A stretch of 64,000 bases of DNA. Origin: Foliimonas ilicis (lineage in GTDB: Bacteria; Pseudomonadota; Alphaproteobacteria; Rhizobiales; Rhizobiaceae). Under the pieces are notes generated by a model. It was not told the DNA's origin, did no database searches, and saw only the letters and a program-made list of their open reading frames with translations. A program made the position numbers and the translations under genes. Positions 8,265-16,413 of the stretch are shown here, one piece after another (the stretch's first letter is position 1; each line of letters opens with the position of its first letter). The stretch lies in NCBI RefSeq assembly GCF_039939195.1, contig NZ_JBDUUH010000003.1:1-64000 (forward strand), written 5' to 3'.

Positions 8265-9773
8265 ATGAAACGCATCAGCCTATTTGCATTGTCGACGATT
8301 TTTCTGGCGTCGGTTGCGCCTGCAGCGTTCGCGCAGGCCAGCGGACATGAAATCAAGATCGTGCTGCCTGAGCAGCCAGCCAATCTGGAACCCTGTGGCA
8401 CGATCATCACAACGGTCGGCCAGATTCTCAACCAGAACGTCACTGAGCCGCTGACCGTAATCGACGCAAAGACCGGGCAACCGATGCCCAAGCTGGCTAC
8501 CGAATGGACGCAGACCGACGACAAGACATGGCGGATCAAGCTGCGTCCCGGCGTCAAATTTCACGATGGAAAGGATATGAACGCGGAAGCGGTCGCATTC
8601 TCCATCGAACGGATGACCGGCGGCGCGATCACATGCAACAACATCGCCAAGTTCGGCGATGCCAAGCTGACAGTGACCCCCGTAGACGATTTGACCGTAG
8701 ACATCGCGTCGGACAAGCCGGAGCCGATCCTGCCGACATTGCTGAGTGTCGTGATGATTGTCTCGCCAGACACGCCGGCCGACAAGCCGGTCAACGATCC
8801 GATCGGCACTGGACCTTTCAAGCTCACCACCTTCGATCCGCAGGCAGTGGTTCTGGATCAATTCGACGGCTATTGGGGCGATGATCCGGAAATTTCGAAA
8901 GCGACCTATGTCTGGCGTTCGGAGTCCTCCATCCGGGCAGCGATGGTCGAGACGGGCGAGGCGGACCTGACGCCGTCGATCGCCCTCCAGGATGTAACCA
9001 ACGAGGAGACCGACTTCGCGTATCTCAACTCCGAAACGACGGCAGTTCGCATCGATACGACAAAGGCGCCGCTTGACGATGTGCGTATACGCAAAGCGCT
9101 GAATCTCGCGATCGACTGGGACGGAATGAAAACTCTATTCGGTGACGACGTTGAGCGCGCCGCCCAAATGGTCGTCAGTGGCGTCAACGGCCACGATGAT
9201 GCCTTGGAACCATGGGCCTACGACCCGGAACAGGCCGCGGCATTGGTTGCCGAGGCAAAGAGCGCAGGGGTTCCAGTCGATACAGAGGTCAGGCTGATTG
9301 GCCGCAATGGCATCTATCCGAACGGCACCGAAGCTATGGAAGCCATGATGACGATGTGGCAGGCGGCTGGCCTCAACGTAAAGCTGACCATGCTCGATGT
9401 CGCAGACTGGGTGCGCTATCTGCAAAAGCCGTTCCCGGAGGAACGCGGCCCTAACATGGTGCAGATGATGCACGACAACAACAAGGGTGATGCCGCATTC
9501 ACCGTGCCGATATTCTACCGCTCGTCCGGCCAGTATTCGACCATGGCGGATGCGAAGATCGACGGTGAAATCGATGCCGCTCTTGCTGCCGTGGGTGAAG
9601 AGCGGACGAAGGAGTTCAAGGCGATCTTCAATCAGATGCACAATGATGTCGTTGCCGACATCCCGATGTTCCACATGATCGGCTACACCCGCGTCGGCAA
9701 GCGTCTGGACTGGCAGCCCGACATCACAACCAACAGCGAAATACCGCTGGCGAATATCCGCCTGAAGAAATGA
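8265..9773 (+). CDS. ABC transporter substrate-binding protein, dipeptide/oligopeptide (SBP_bac_5) family
   Basis: This 502-residue periplasmic binding protein begins with a signal peptide (MKRISLFALSTIFLASV, cleaved near AFA-Q). Family landmarks include the stretch KLRPGVKFHDGKDMNAEAV and IGTGPFKLTTFDP. It delivers ligand to the two permeases that follow. The start at 8265 is supported by GGGAGG. Proteins of this family bind peptides, but also nickel, opines and oligosaccharides. Placement after kdgD suggests a sugar acid or oligouronide. A strong hairpin just after the stop separates it from the permease genes. Confidence 0.9.
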   Translation: MKRISLFALSTIFLASVAPAAFAQASGHEIKIVLPEQPANLEPCGTIITTVGQILNQNVTEPLTVIDAKTGQPMPKLATEWTQTDDKTWRIKLRPGVKFHDGKDMNAEAVAFSIERMTGGAITCNNIAKFGDAKLTVTPVDDLTVDIASDKPEPILPTLLSVVMIVSPDTPADKPVNDPIGTGPFKLTTFDPQAVVLDQFDGYWGDDPEISKATYVWRSESSIRAAMVETGEADLTPSIALQDVTNEETDFAYLNSETTAVRIDTTKAPLDDVRIRKALNLAIDWDGMKTLFGDDVERAAQMVVSGVNGHDDALEPWAYDPEQAAALVAEAKSAGVPVDTEVRLIGRNGIYPNGTEAMEAMMTMWQAAGLNVKLTMLDVADWVRYLQKPFPEERGPNMVQMMHDNNKGDAAFTVPIFYRSSGQYSTMADAKIDGEIDAALAAVGEERTKEFKAIFNQMHNDVVADIPMFHMIGYTRVGKRLDWQPDITTNSEIPLANIRLKK

Positions 9774-9782
9774 ACGACTTGG

Positions 9783-9807
9783 CGCGCGGGCGAATGCCGC
9801 CCGCGCG
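9783..9807 (+). terminator. GC-rich hairpin between binding protein and permease
   Basis: CGCGCGGGCG (9783-9792) pairs perfectly with CGCCCGCGCG (9798-9807) around a 5-base loop, followed by only TTT. It probably protects the binding-protein message or partly terminates before the permeases. Confidence 0.65.
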
Positions 9808-9849
9808 TTTCCATCTGTCGCCGTCGATCGAGATCGAAGGGTCATCTTC

Positions 9850-10764
9850 ATGCTGAGTTATATCGGGCGACGTGCGTCGCACAGTATTATCGCCGTCATC
9901 GGACTGCTGGCTCTGGTGTTTTTCCTCACCAGGCTGACAGGCGATCCGTCCTATCTGTTCCTGCCGCCCGACTCGACGCAGGAGGCCCGCGCTGCTTTCT
10001 CCAAGCTGCATGGTTTCGATCAGCCTATCTATTGGCAGTTCCTCGACTATCTGCGCAATCTTCTCAGCCTCGATTTCGGCCAGTCCATCCGCCAGAACCG
10101 CTCGGCTATGGCTGTTGCGCTGGAGGCTTTCCCGCAAACGCTCAAGCTCGCCTTCGTGGCAATGAGCCTGTCGTTCGTCCTTGCTCTGGTAATCGGCTGC
10201 GTCGCTGCCGCACGGCCCGGCGGTCTGTTCGACCGGATCGCCAGTCAGGTCTCGCTTGCCGGTGCCAGCGCGCCTGATTTCTGGATCGCGATCGTCTGCA
10301 TCCTGATTTTCGCCGTTGGCCTCGACCTGCTGCCGACATCCGGGACCGGAGGCATCCTTTACTGGATCATGCCGGTCTTCGTCTTGATGCTGCGCCCGTT
10401 CGGGCTGCTGGTGCAGGTGGTGCGCGGAACGATGCTCAGCGCCTTGTCTTCGCCCTACATAAAAACCGCACGCGCCAAGGGGCTGAAGCGGCACAAAATC
10501 GTCTTCAGCCATGCGCTTCGCAATTCGCTGCTTCCGGTCGTCACCGTTGCCGGAGACCTGGCAACGGGGCTGGTGAATGGTGCTGTCGTGGTCGAAACCA
10601 TCTTCGGCTGGCCGGGCATCGGCAAGTTGATGATCGACGCCATCGTTCAGCGCGACTTTGCCGTCGTTCAATCGACCATTCTGGTCACGGCCATCGCGAT
10701 TTTCATCATGAATATCGTAATCGACCTCCTCTACGCGGTTCTCGATCCGCGCATCAGGTACTGA
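9850..10764 (+). CDS. ABC transporter permease, DppB type
   Basis: This 304-residue inner-membrane protein has an N-terminal helix (SIIAVIGLLALVFFLTRLTG) and about five further helices. The EAA loop interacting with the ATPase reads KTARAKGLKRHKIVFSHALR. The C-terminus DLLYAVLDPRIRY is characteristic of DppB permeases. It forms a heterodimeric channel with the next gene product, 4 bp downstream. ATG 9850 is used. Confidence 0.93.
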   Translation: MLSYIGRRASHSIIAVIGLLALVFFLTRLTGDPSYLFLPPDSTQEARAAFSKLHGFDQPIYWQFLDYLRNLLSLDFGQSIRQNRSAMAVALEAFPQTLKLAFVAMSLSFVLALVIGCVAAARPGGLFDRIASQVSLAGASAPDFWIAIVCILIFAVGLDLLPTSGTGGILYWIMPVFVLMLRPFGLLVQVVRGTMLSALSSPYIKTARAKGLKRHKIVFSHALRNSLLPVVTVAGDLATGLVNGAVVVETIFGWPGIGKLMIDAIVQRDFAVVQSTILVTAIAIFIMNIVIDLLYAVLDPRIRY

Positions 10765-10768
10765 CCCT

Positions 10769-11692
10769 ATGACGGCAATTCCCACAGAAACCGGCATGGA
10801 CGCACCGCGCGGCCGGCTGCGCACGCTGTTCGCCTATCTCACCCGTGACAAGCTCGCATTCGCCGCTACGATCTATCTTGTCATACTGCTGTTCGCCGTG
10901 ATCTTCGGGCCGTTGCTGATCGGCGACGCCGCACTGCGCCTTGGATTGCGGCAGCGCAATCTGGCACCCTTTCAGTTCCAGCACGACTGGATCTATTTCC
11001 TTGGCGCGGACACGCTTGGACGTTCAATCCTGGCGCGGCTGATCGTCGGCGCGCAGAACACACTCGGCATCGCCGCCGCCGCTGTCTTCTGCTCGATGCT
11101 TGTTGGCGGCGTGCTTGGTTTGATCGCCGGTTATTCGGAGCGCTGGTACAGCCAGGTGATCCTTCGCATGGCCGATATCATCATGAGCTTCCCGTCGCTG
11201 CTGCTGGCGTTGATCGTGCTCTACACGCTGGGTCCGAGTGTCACCAACGTAATCATCGTACTGGCAATAACCCGCATTCCGATCTACCTGCGCACGACGC
11301 GGGCCGAAGTGTTGGAACTGCGAGAGCGCATGTTCGTCAGCGCGGCGATATCGATGGGCGCCAAGCCTCTGCGGATCGTGTTGCGCCACATCGCTCCGCT
11401 GGTTTTGCCGACACTGATCACCATTGGCGCCATTGATTTTGCAACCGTCATTCTGGCAGAATCGTCGCTGAGTTTCCTCGGGCTCGGAATTCAACCGCCA
11501 GCCTTCACCTGGGGTGCTATGGTTGCCAATGGTCGCGGCTATCTCGCCAGTGCATGGTGGATCGCCTTTTGGCCCGGCCTTGCGATCATGCTTACCACGC
11601 TCTCCCTCAATATCCTTTCCAGTTGGGCGCGCACGATTGCCGATCCGCAGCAACGCTGGCGTCTTCAGAAACTGAGAAAGGCGCCGCGATGA
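10769..11692 (+). CDS. ABC transporter permease, DppC type
   Basis: This 307-residue permease has an N-terminal cytoplasmic tail followed by a helix (FAATIYLVILLFAVIFGPLL). The motif FLGADTLGRSILARLIVGAQ is typical of DppC, and the EAA loop SAAISMGAKPLRIVLRHIAP lies later. Its stop overlaps the start of the ATPase gene by 4 bp (ATGA), implying coupled translation. It pairs with the 9850-10764 product. Confidence 0.93.
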   Translation: MTAIPTETGMDAPRGRLRTLFAYLTRDKLAFAATIYLVILLFAVIFGPLLIGDAALRLGLRQRNLAPFQFQHDWIYFLGADTLGRSILARLIVGAQNTLGIAAAAVFCSMLVGGVLGLIAGYSERWYSQVILRMADIIMSFPSLLLALIVLYTLGPSVTNVIIVLAITRIPIYLRTTRAEVLELRERMFVSAAISMGAKPLRIVLRHIAPLVLPTLITIGAIDFATVILAESSLSFLGLGIQPPAFTWGAMVANGRGYLASAWWIAFWPGLAIMLTTLSLNILSSWARTIADPQQRWRLQKLRKAPR

Positions 11693-13353
11693 AACAGGCT
11701 CCTATCCTGAATGTCGAAGACCTGACGATCGACTTCCTTTCCGATGACGCCCCTCTGCGTGCTGTCGATCGTGTCTCCTTCCGGGTGGATCGCGGTGAAA
11801 CGCTGGTTATTCTTGGCGAAAGCGGTTCGGGCAAAAGCGTGAGCACGAGCGCGGTCATGAATCTCATCGACCGGCCACCAGCCGACCTCGTGGCAGGCCG
11901 GATCGTCTTCGAGGGCACGGAGATAGAGAGTCTGGACGCCGAAAGCCGTCGTGACATCAACGGCCGCAGGATGGCGATGATCTTTCAGGATCCGCTTGCG
12001 TCGCTCAACCCTGTGTTCACGGTCGGCCGCCAGATTTGCGAAGTGTTCGAAAGTCACGATGTAGTGTCGGGCAAGGCAGCGCGCGAACGTACGATCGAAC
12101 TGCTGCACCGGGTCGGCATCCCCGAGCCGGAAACCCGGATCGACCAGTATCCGCATCAATTCTCCGGCGGCCAGCGGCAACGCGTGATGATCGCGATGGC
12201 GATCGCGTTGAAGCCGGACCTGCTGATTGCGGATGAACCGACCACGGCGCTCGATGTCAGCGTGCAGGCGCAGATTTTGGACCTGCTCCGCGATCTTCAG
12301 CGCGAAACCGGCATGGCATTGATCCTGATCACCCATGATCTGGAGGTGGCGGCATCTATGGCCGACCGCGTGATGGTGATGAATGGAGGCAGGGTCGTCG
12401 AGGAAGGCATTGCGCGTGATGTTTTCACCCGGCCCCAGCACGCCTACACGCGCAAGCTTCTGGCCGCTCTCCCGCATGCCGACGCCGCCGAAAGCTCAAA
12501 TCGCAGATCTACCGGGACCAGTGATGAGGTGCTGATGCGAGTCGCGGGATTGACCAAGGAATACCGGCTTTCCCGCGGGATTTTCGGCTCCGGCAAAGCA
12601 TTTCGTGCTGTCGATGATGTCAGCTTCGAAGTAATGCGGGGCGAGACTTTGGGGATCGTCGGAGAGTCCGGTTCAGGCAAATCCAGTGTCGCTCGGATGC
12701 TGATGCGTCTCAACGAGCCGACCGCAGGCAACGCGCTGTACCGCGGCGCCGACATATTCACCATGGATGAGCGTGCATTGCTCGGTTATCGCCGCAGGGT
12801 GCAGATGGTGTTTCAGGACCCTTATGGCTCGATGAACCCGCGAATGGATATCCGGTCGATCATTTCCGAACCGTGGGCGATTCATGGCGATATTCTGCCG
12901 AAACCGCGCTGGCGCGAGCGGGTAGGCGAGTTGCTCGATCTTGTCGGGCTGAAGCCTGAGCACTCCGAACGCTATCCGCATCAATTTTCCGGCGGCCAAC
13001 GCCAGCGGATCGCCATTGCGCGCGCTCTGGCCAGCGATCCGGAGCTGATCGTCTGTGACGAGGCGGTATCCGCCCTCGACGTCTCGATACAGGCCCAGAT
13101 TATCGATCTTCTGGCAGAGCTTAGATCACGTCTTGGACTTTCCTACATTTTCATCACCCACGACCTACCTATCGTGCGGCATTTTGCAGATCGCATACTG
13201 GTCATGAAACAGGGGGCAGTGGTGGAAGCAGGCCCGACTTCTGCGATCTTCAATGAACCACGCCACGACTATACACGCAGCCTTCTCAGCGCTACGCCGA
13301 AGCCGAAATGGCTCAAAATGGATGTGAGCCTTGGCGAACGAGTGGAAAACTAG
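11689..13353 (+). CDS. ABC transporter ATP-binding protein, fused DppD-DppF type
   Basis: This 554-residue protein holds two complete nucleotide-binding domains. Each has Walker A GESGSGKS, the signature SGGQRQR and a Walker B (LIADEPTTALDV; LIVCDEAVSALDV). The second Walker B has Ala where most family members have Pro. Separate DppD and DppF proteins are more usual, and the fusion ensures one of each per transporter. The ATG at 11689 overlaps the preceding stop and is preferred over upstream in-frame codons, which lie inside the permease gene. It powers the 8265-11692 importer. Confidence 0.93.
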   Translation: MKQAPILNVEDLTIDFLSDDAPLRAVDRVSFRVDRGETLVILGESGSGKSVSTSAVMNLIDRPPADLVAGRIVFEGTEIESLDAESRRDINGRRMAMIFQDPLASLNPVFTVGRQICEVFESHDVVSGKAARERTIELLHRVGIPEPETRIDQYPHQFSGGQRQRVMIAMAIALKPDLLIADEPTTALDVSVQAQILDLLRDLQRETGMALILITHDLEVAASMADRVMVMNGGRVVEEGIARDVFTRPQHAYTRKLLAALPHADAAESSNRRSTGTSDEVLMRVAGLTKEYRLSRGIFGSGKAFRAVDDVSFEVMRGETLGIVGESGSGKSSVARMLMRLNEPTAGNALYRGADIFTMDERALLGYRRRVQMVFQDPYGSMNPRMDIRSIISEPWAIHGDILPKPRWRERVGELLDLVGLKPEHSERYPHQFSGGQRQRIAIARALASDPELIVCDEAVSALDVSIQAQIIDLLAELRSRLGLSYIFITHDLPIVRHFADRILVMKQGAVVEAGPTSAIFNEPRHDYTRSLLSATPKPKWLKMDVSLGERVEN

Positions 13354-13356
13354 AGA

Positions 13357-14436
13357 ATGCGCAATCATCAACTTTATCTTCACGCCGATCTCATTGATTT
13401 TGCTTTCAAATGCCTGACGGCGGCGGGGCTGAAATCCGAAATGGCGTCCGTGGTGGCGCGTCGCATCTTGGATGCCGATCTTTCGGGCCATGATACGCAT
13501 GGACTGGCTCTGCTGCCGCGCTATCTGACGGAACTCGAAGAAGGCAAGACTGCAAAGGATGGCACCATCGAAACCGTCTCGTCACGCGGCGCGTGCCTGA
13601 CCTGGGACGCTGGTATGCTTCCGGGGCATTGGGTTCTCGAACGGGCGTTTGAAACGGCAATCGGACTTGTGCCGGAGCATGGTCTGGTCAGCATCGCGGT
13701 TCGACGCAGCCAGCATGTGGGCGCCTTGCAGGTCTATCTCAACATGGCGACCGACCGGGGTTACATGTGCCTGTTGTGGGTTACGGATTCGAAAGTTCGT
13801 TCGGTGGCGCCTCCCGGCGGTCTGGATGCCGTACTGACCAGTGAACCAATTGCCGCCGGCATACCGACGCGCGGCGTCCCGATCCTTGTCGATACGACCA
13901 CGTCCCTCACCAGTAACAATTATGTCAAACAGGTGCAGATGCGCGGCGAGCGTCTGCCATGGCCGGCGCTCCTGTCTGCCGAAGGCAAGGCGAGCGACGA
14001 TCCTGCCGTCCTTTCCGGCGAGCACCCCGGAACGATTCTGCCGCTTGGCGGCATCACGCACGGCCACAAGGGATATGCCATTGCGATGATCGTAAGCGCC
14101 CTGTCGCTTGGCCTTCCCGGACTTGGCCGTGTTTCCGGTGAAAAAGCGCAAGGTTTTTTCCTGCAAATCATAGATCCTGATGCTTTTGGCGGCCGGGATG
14201 TTTTTCTGGACGAAGCGGACTGGATGGCGAATGCGACCCGCGCCGCACGGCCGATCGATCCCGCCCGGCCGGTCAGGGTGCCGGGCGATGGAGCGAGGGC
14301 GCGAACTGCCAGCCAGATGGCACAAGGGGTTGCAGTCAGCGACGAGATACGCAAGGCGACGAAACCGTGGGCGGCGCGCTACGGCATCACTTTCCCCAAC
14401 GAAATCGAGCGGGAAGTAGAGGCCGCACAGGAATGA
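13357..14436 (+). CDS. Ldh family (malate/L-lactate/ureidoglycolate-type) NAD(P)-dependent oxidoreductase
   Basis: This 359-residue member of the LDH2/MDH2 fold is distinct from classical lactate dehydrogenases. The segments SGHDTHGLALLPRYL near the N-terminus and GHKGYAIAM near residue 235 are family hallmarks, the histidines lying at the active site. Members oxidise malate, L-lactate, ureidoglycolate, 2,3-diketogulonate or sulfolactate. It begins 4 bp after the ATPase gene and overlaps the next dehydrogenase by 4 bp, so it belongs to the kdgD-transporter operon. A sugar-acid hydroxyl oxidation is likely; the substrate is not assignable. Confidence 0.88.
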   Translation: MRNHQLYLHADLIDFAFKCLTAAGLKSEMASVVARRILDADLSGHDTHGLALLPRYLTELEEGKTAKDGTIETVSSRGACLTWDAGMLPGHWVLERAFETAIGLVPEHGLVSIAVRRSQHVGALQVYLNMATDRGYMCLLWVTDSKVRSVAPPGGLDAVLTSEPIAAGIPTRGVPILVDTTTSLTSNNYVKQVQMRGERLPWPALLSAEGKASDDPAVLSGEHPGTILPLGGITHGHKGYAIAMIVSALSLGLPGLGRVSGEKAQGFFLQIIDPDAFGGRDVFLDEADWMANATRAARPIDPARPVRVPGDGARARTASQMAQGVAVSDEIRKATKPWAARYGITFPNEIEREVEAAQE

Positions 14437-15446
14437 TCAATATCGTGTTCCACGGACAGAATGCGGCGACATATCACGATGATTTTCGCGCTGTTTTGAT
14501 GTCGCCAGCCAATATTTCCATACTGCCCGCCGAGCTTTCCGATGCCGCCGATATTTCCGCCTTCCAGAAGGCTGACGTCATTATCGGCAATCGCTTCGCC
14601 GCTACAATGCCTCATCCAGCCAATGTCAAACTCTATCATGTGGCAGCGGCGGGTTATGACGGTGTCGATTTCTCGGCCTTGCCGGATAGTATCATCGCCT
14701 GCAATTGCTTTGGCCATGAGCAGGCAATCGCGGAATACGTCATGGCTGCAATACTCGCCAGCCGAGTACCGCTGGCGCAAGCGGATACGGCATTGCGAAA
14801 AGGCGAATGGCCATTCCGTTCCGGCTCAGCTTCGGCGGCCCATCGCGAGATCGGCGGCTCGACGCTTGGCTTGCTCGGATACGGCCATATCGGCAAGGCG
14901 ATTGCCCATCGCGCAAAGGCGTTCGGAATGCGGATCCACGCTGCAAACCGCAGCCCGGTAGCCCCATCGCACCAGGTCGATGCCTATTTCGGTTTCGAGA
15001 ATCTCGATGCTTTTTACCGATCCGCAGATTTCATCGTCGTGTCTCTGCCTTTACTTGCGGAAACTAAAGGTTTCGTCGGTGCAGATGCTTTTGCCGCCAT
15101 GCGCCCGGATGCGACGATCCTCAATGTCGGGCGCGGCCCGGTTATCGATGAAAAAGCCCTGTACGACGCGCTTGCTTCGCGCCGGATAGGCGGCGCCGTT
15201 ATAGACACCTGGTATCAATATCCGGCAAAGGAGGGCGATACAGCGGCCCCCTCGTCATTGCCGTTTCACAAGCTCGACAATATCGTCATGACGCCGCACA
15301 TGTCCGGCTGGACGGACGGCACTATCCGCAGGCGCGGTACGGAAATCGCCGCGAATGTGGATGCCTTCTTCGGCGGCGGGCGCTGCACCAATGTCATCCG
15401 CGGGTCGCAAGACGCGCCAAAACAAGCGGCAGCCGGGCTGGGCTGA
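14433..15446 (+). CDS. D-isomer-specific 2-hydroxyacid dehydrogenase family protein
   Basis: This 337-residue protein has an NAD-binding Rossmann motif (LGLLGYGHIGKAIA, near 145-158), the substrate-binding Arg in NVGRGPVID, and the catalytic His in MTPHMSGW. It reduces 2-keto acids or oxidises D-2-hydroxyacids, for example glyoxylate/hydroxypyruvate-type substrates. The start at 14433 overlaps the Ldh gene stop as ATGA. It is the last gene of the operon, with a convergent membrane-protein gene 13 bp beyond its stop. No terminator-like hairpin is visible in that 13-bp gap. Confidence 0.88.
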   Translation: MINIVFHGQNAATYHDDFRAVLMSPANISILPAELSDAADISAFQKADVIIGNRFAATMPHPANVKLYHVAAAGYDGVDFSALPDSIIACNCFGHEQAIAEYVMAAILASRVPLAQADTALRKGEWPFRSGSASAAHREIGGSTLGLLGYGHIGKAIAHRAKAFGMRIHAANRSPVAPSHQVDAYFGFENLDAFYRSADFIVVSLPLLAETKGFVGADAFAAMRPDATILNVGRGPVIDEKALYDALASRRIGGAVIDTWYQYPAKEGDTAAPSSLPFHKLDNIVMTPHMSGWTDGTIRRRGTEIAANVDAFFGGGRCTNVIRGSQDAPKQAAAGLG

Positions 15447-15459
15447 GAGTGTCCCGCGG

Positions 15460-16143
15460 CTATTGCCTTGGCGAGCGCCTGTTGGAAGAATAGGAGAAAG
15501 CCGCGATTGCGAGAAACACCGGGATGCCCAGCTCAAGGACCTCTTCCGGGACAGTTGTGAGCAGATCGAGACTGGAGGAACCAGCATAGCCAAACGCCGC
15601 GAGCTTGTTCACCGCTCCGTCGAGGGTTTTCGATAGAACGACGCTCATTGCCGCTGCAAAAATGGCGACCGCTGTCGCATCGAGGCTACGCAGGCCGCGG
15701 ATAAACGCTTTGCCGTGACGATGGATCATCAAGACGAAGGCCACGCCAAGCACAACGAATACAGAGACGCCGAACAGCTTCTCGATGAGCGGTACGTCGC
15801 CCGATAGATAGAATTTTATCTTGGTTATGCTCATCGTTGTGAAATGAGCGTGAAAATCCATCTCACGAAAGCACATCGCAATCGGTATCAGAACGAAATA
15901 CCAGCGTTCCCGCAATTGCTCGTAAGTGAATTCGTGAATGAGTGTCGCGGCAACGACCAGATAGCCAGCGGCAGAGAAAACCTGAATAGGGCCGCCTTCG
16001 CTGAGATAGAATGCCCGCATCCCGTTGCTGAGAAAAAAGGGCAGGATCACCAGAAGAATGAGCACCAGCAGCGCAATGCCAATTCGCGGGAACGGATTGA
16101 TGCGACTATCCTCTCGTGAGGCAGATACACAAACTTGCGACAT
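15460..16143 (-). CDS. Conserved integral membrane protein of unknown function
   Basis: This 227-residue protein has about six hydrophobic segments, for example GIALLVLILLVILPFFL, IQVFSAAGYLVVAATLI, WYFVLIPIAM, LFGVSVFVVLGVAFVLMI, ATAVAIFAAAMSVVL and VLELGIPVFLAIAAFSY. A polar motif, CFREMDFHAHFT, follows the third segment and could coordinate a metal or take part in catalysis. I do not recognise a named family. It is convergent with the hydroxyacid dehydrogenase gene and separated by 270 bp from the next minus-strand gene, so it appears to be a single transcription unit. Confidence 0.7.
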   Translation of the reverse strand: MSQVCVSASREDSRINPFPRIGIALLVLILLVILPFFLSNGMRAFYLSEGGPIQVFSAAGYLVVAATLIHEFTYEQLRERWYFVLIPIAMCFREMDFHAHFTTMSITKIKFYLSGDVPLIEKLFGVSVFVVLGVAFVLMIHRHGKAFIRGLRSLDATAVAIFAAAMSVVLSKTLDGAVNKLAAFGYAGSSSLDLLTTVPEEVLELGIPVFLAIAAFSYSSNRRSPRQ

Positions 16144-16413
16144 GCGCGCTCTTTCCGCATCAAAGTGTCGGCTACCGTATAGGACGCGACTGTGGTTGGT
16201 ATTATCTACTTCAAAAGGCCTAGCATTACTACGCCAAGAAGCTTGTGATGCAAACCAAACGGATGACCAAATCCACAGCTAGGGCCAAGAGCTGCTAATG
16301 TGGTCAAATCCCTTTATGACGAGCTGTCGTCGGCCCGCTTCGTAGCCGCTGCAGACGACAGACCCCTTTCACACAAACCGCGGCACCGCCCTGAAAACCG
16401 GCGGCAAGCGCGT

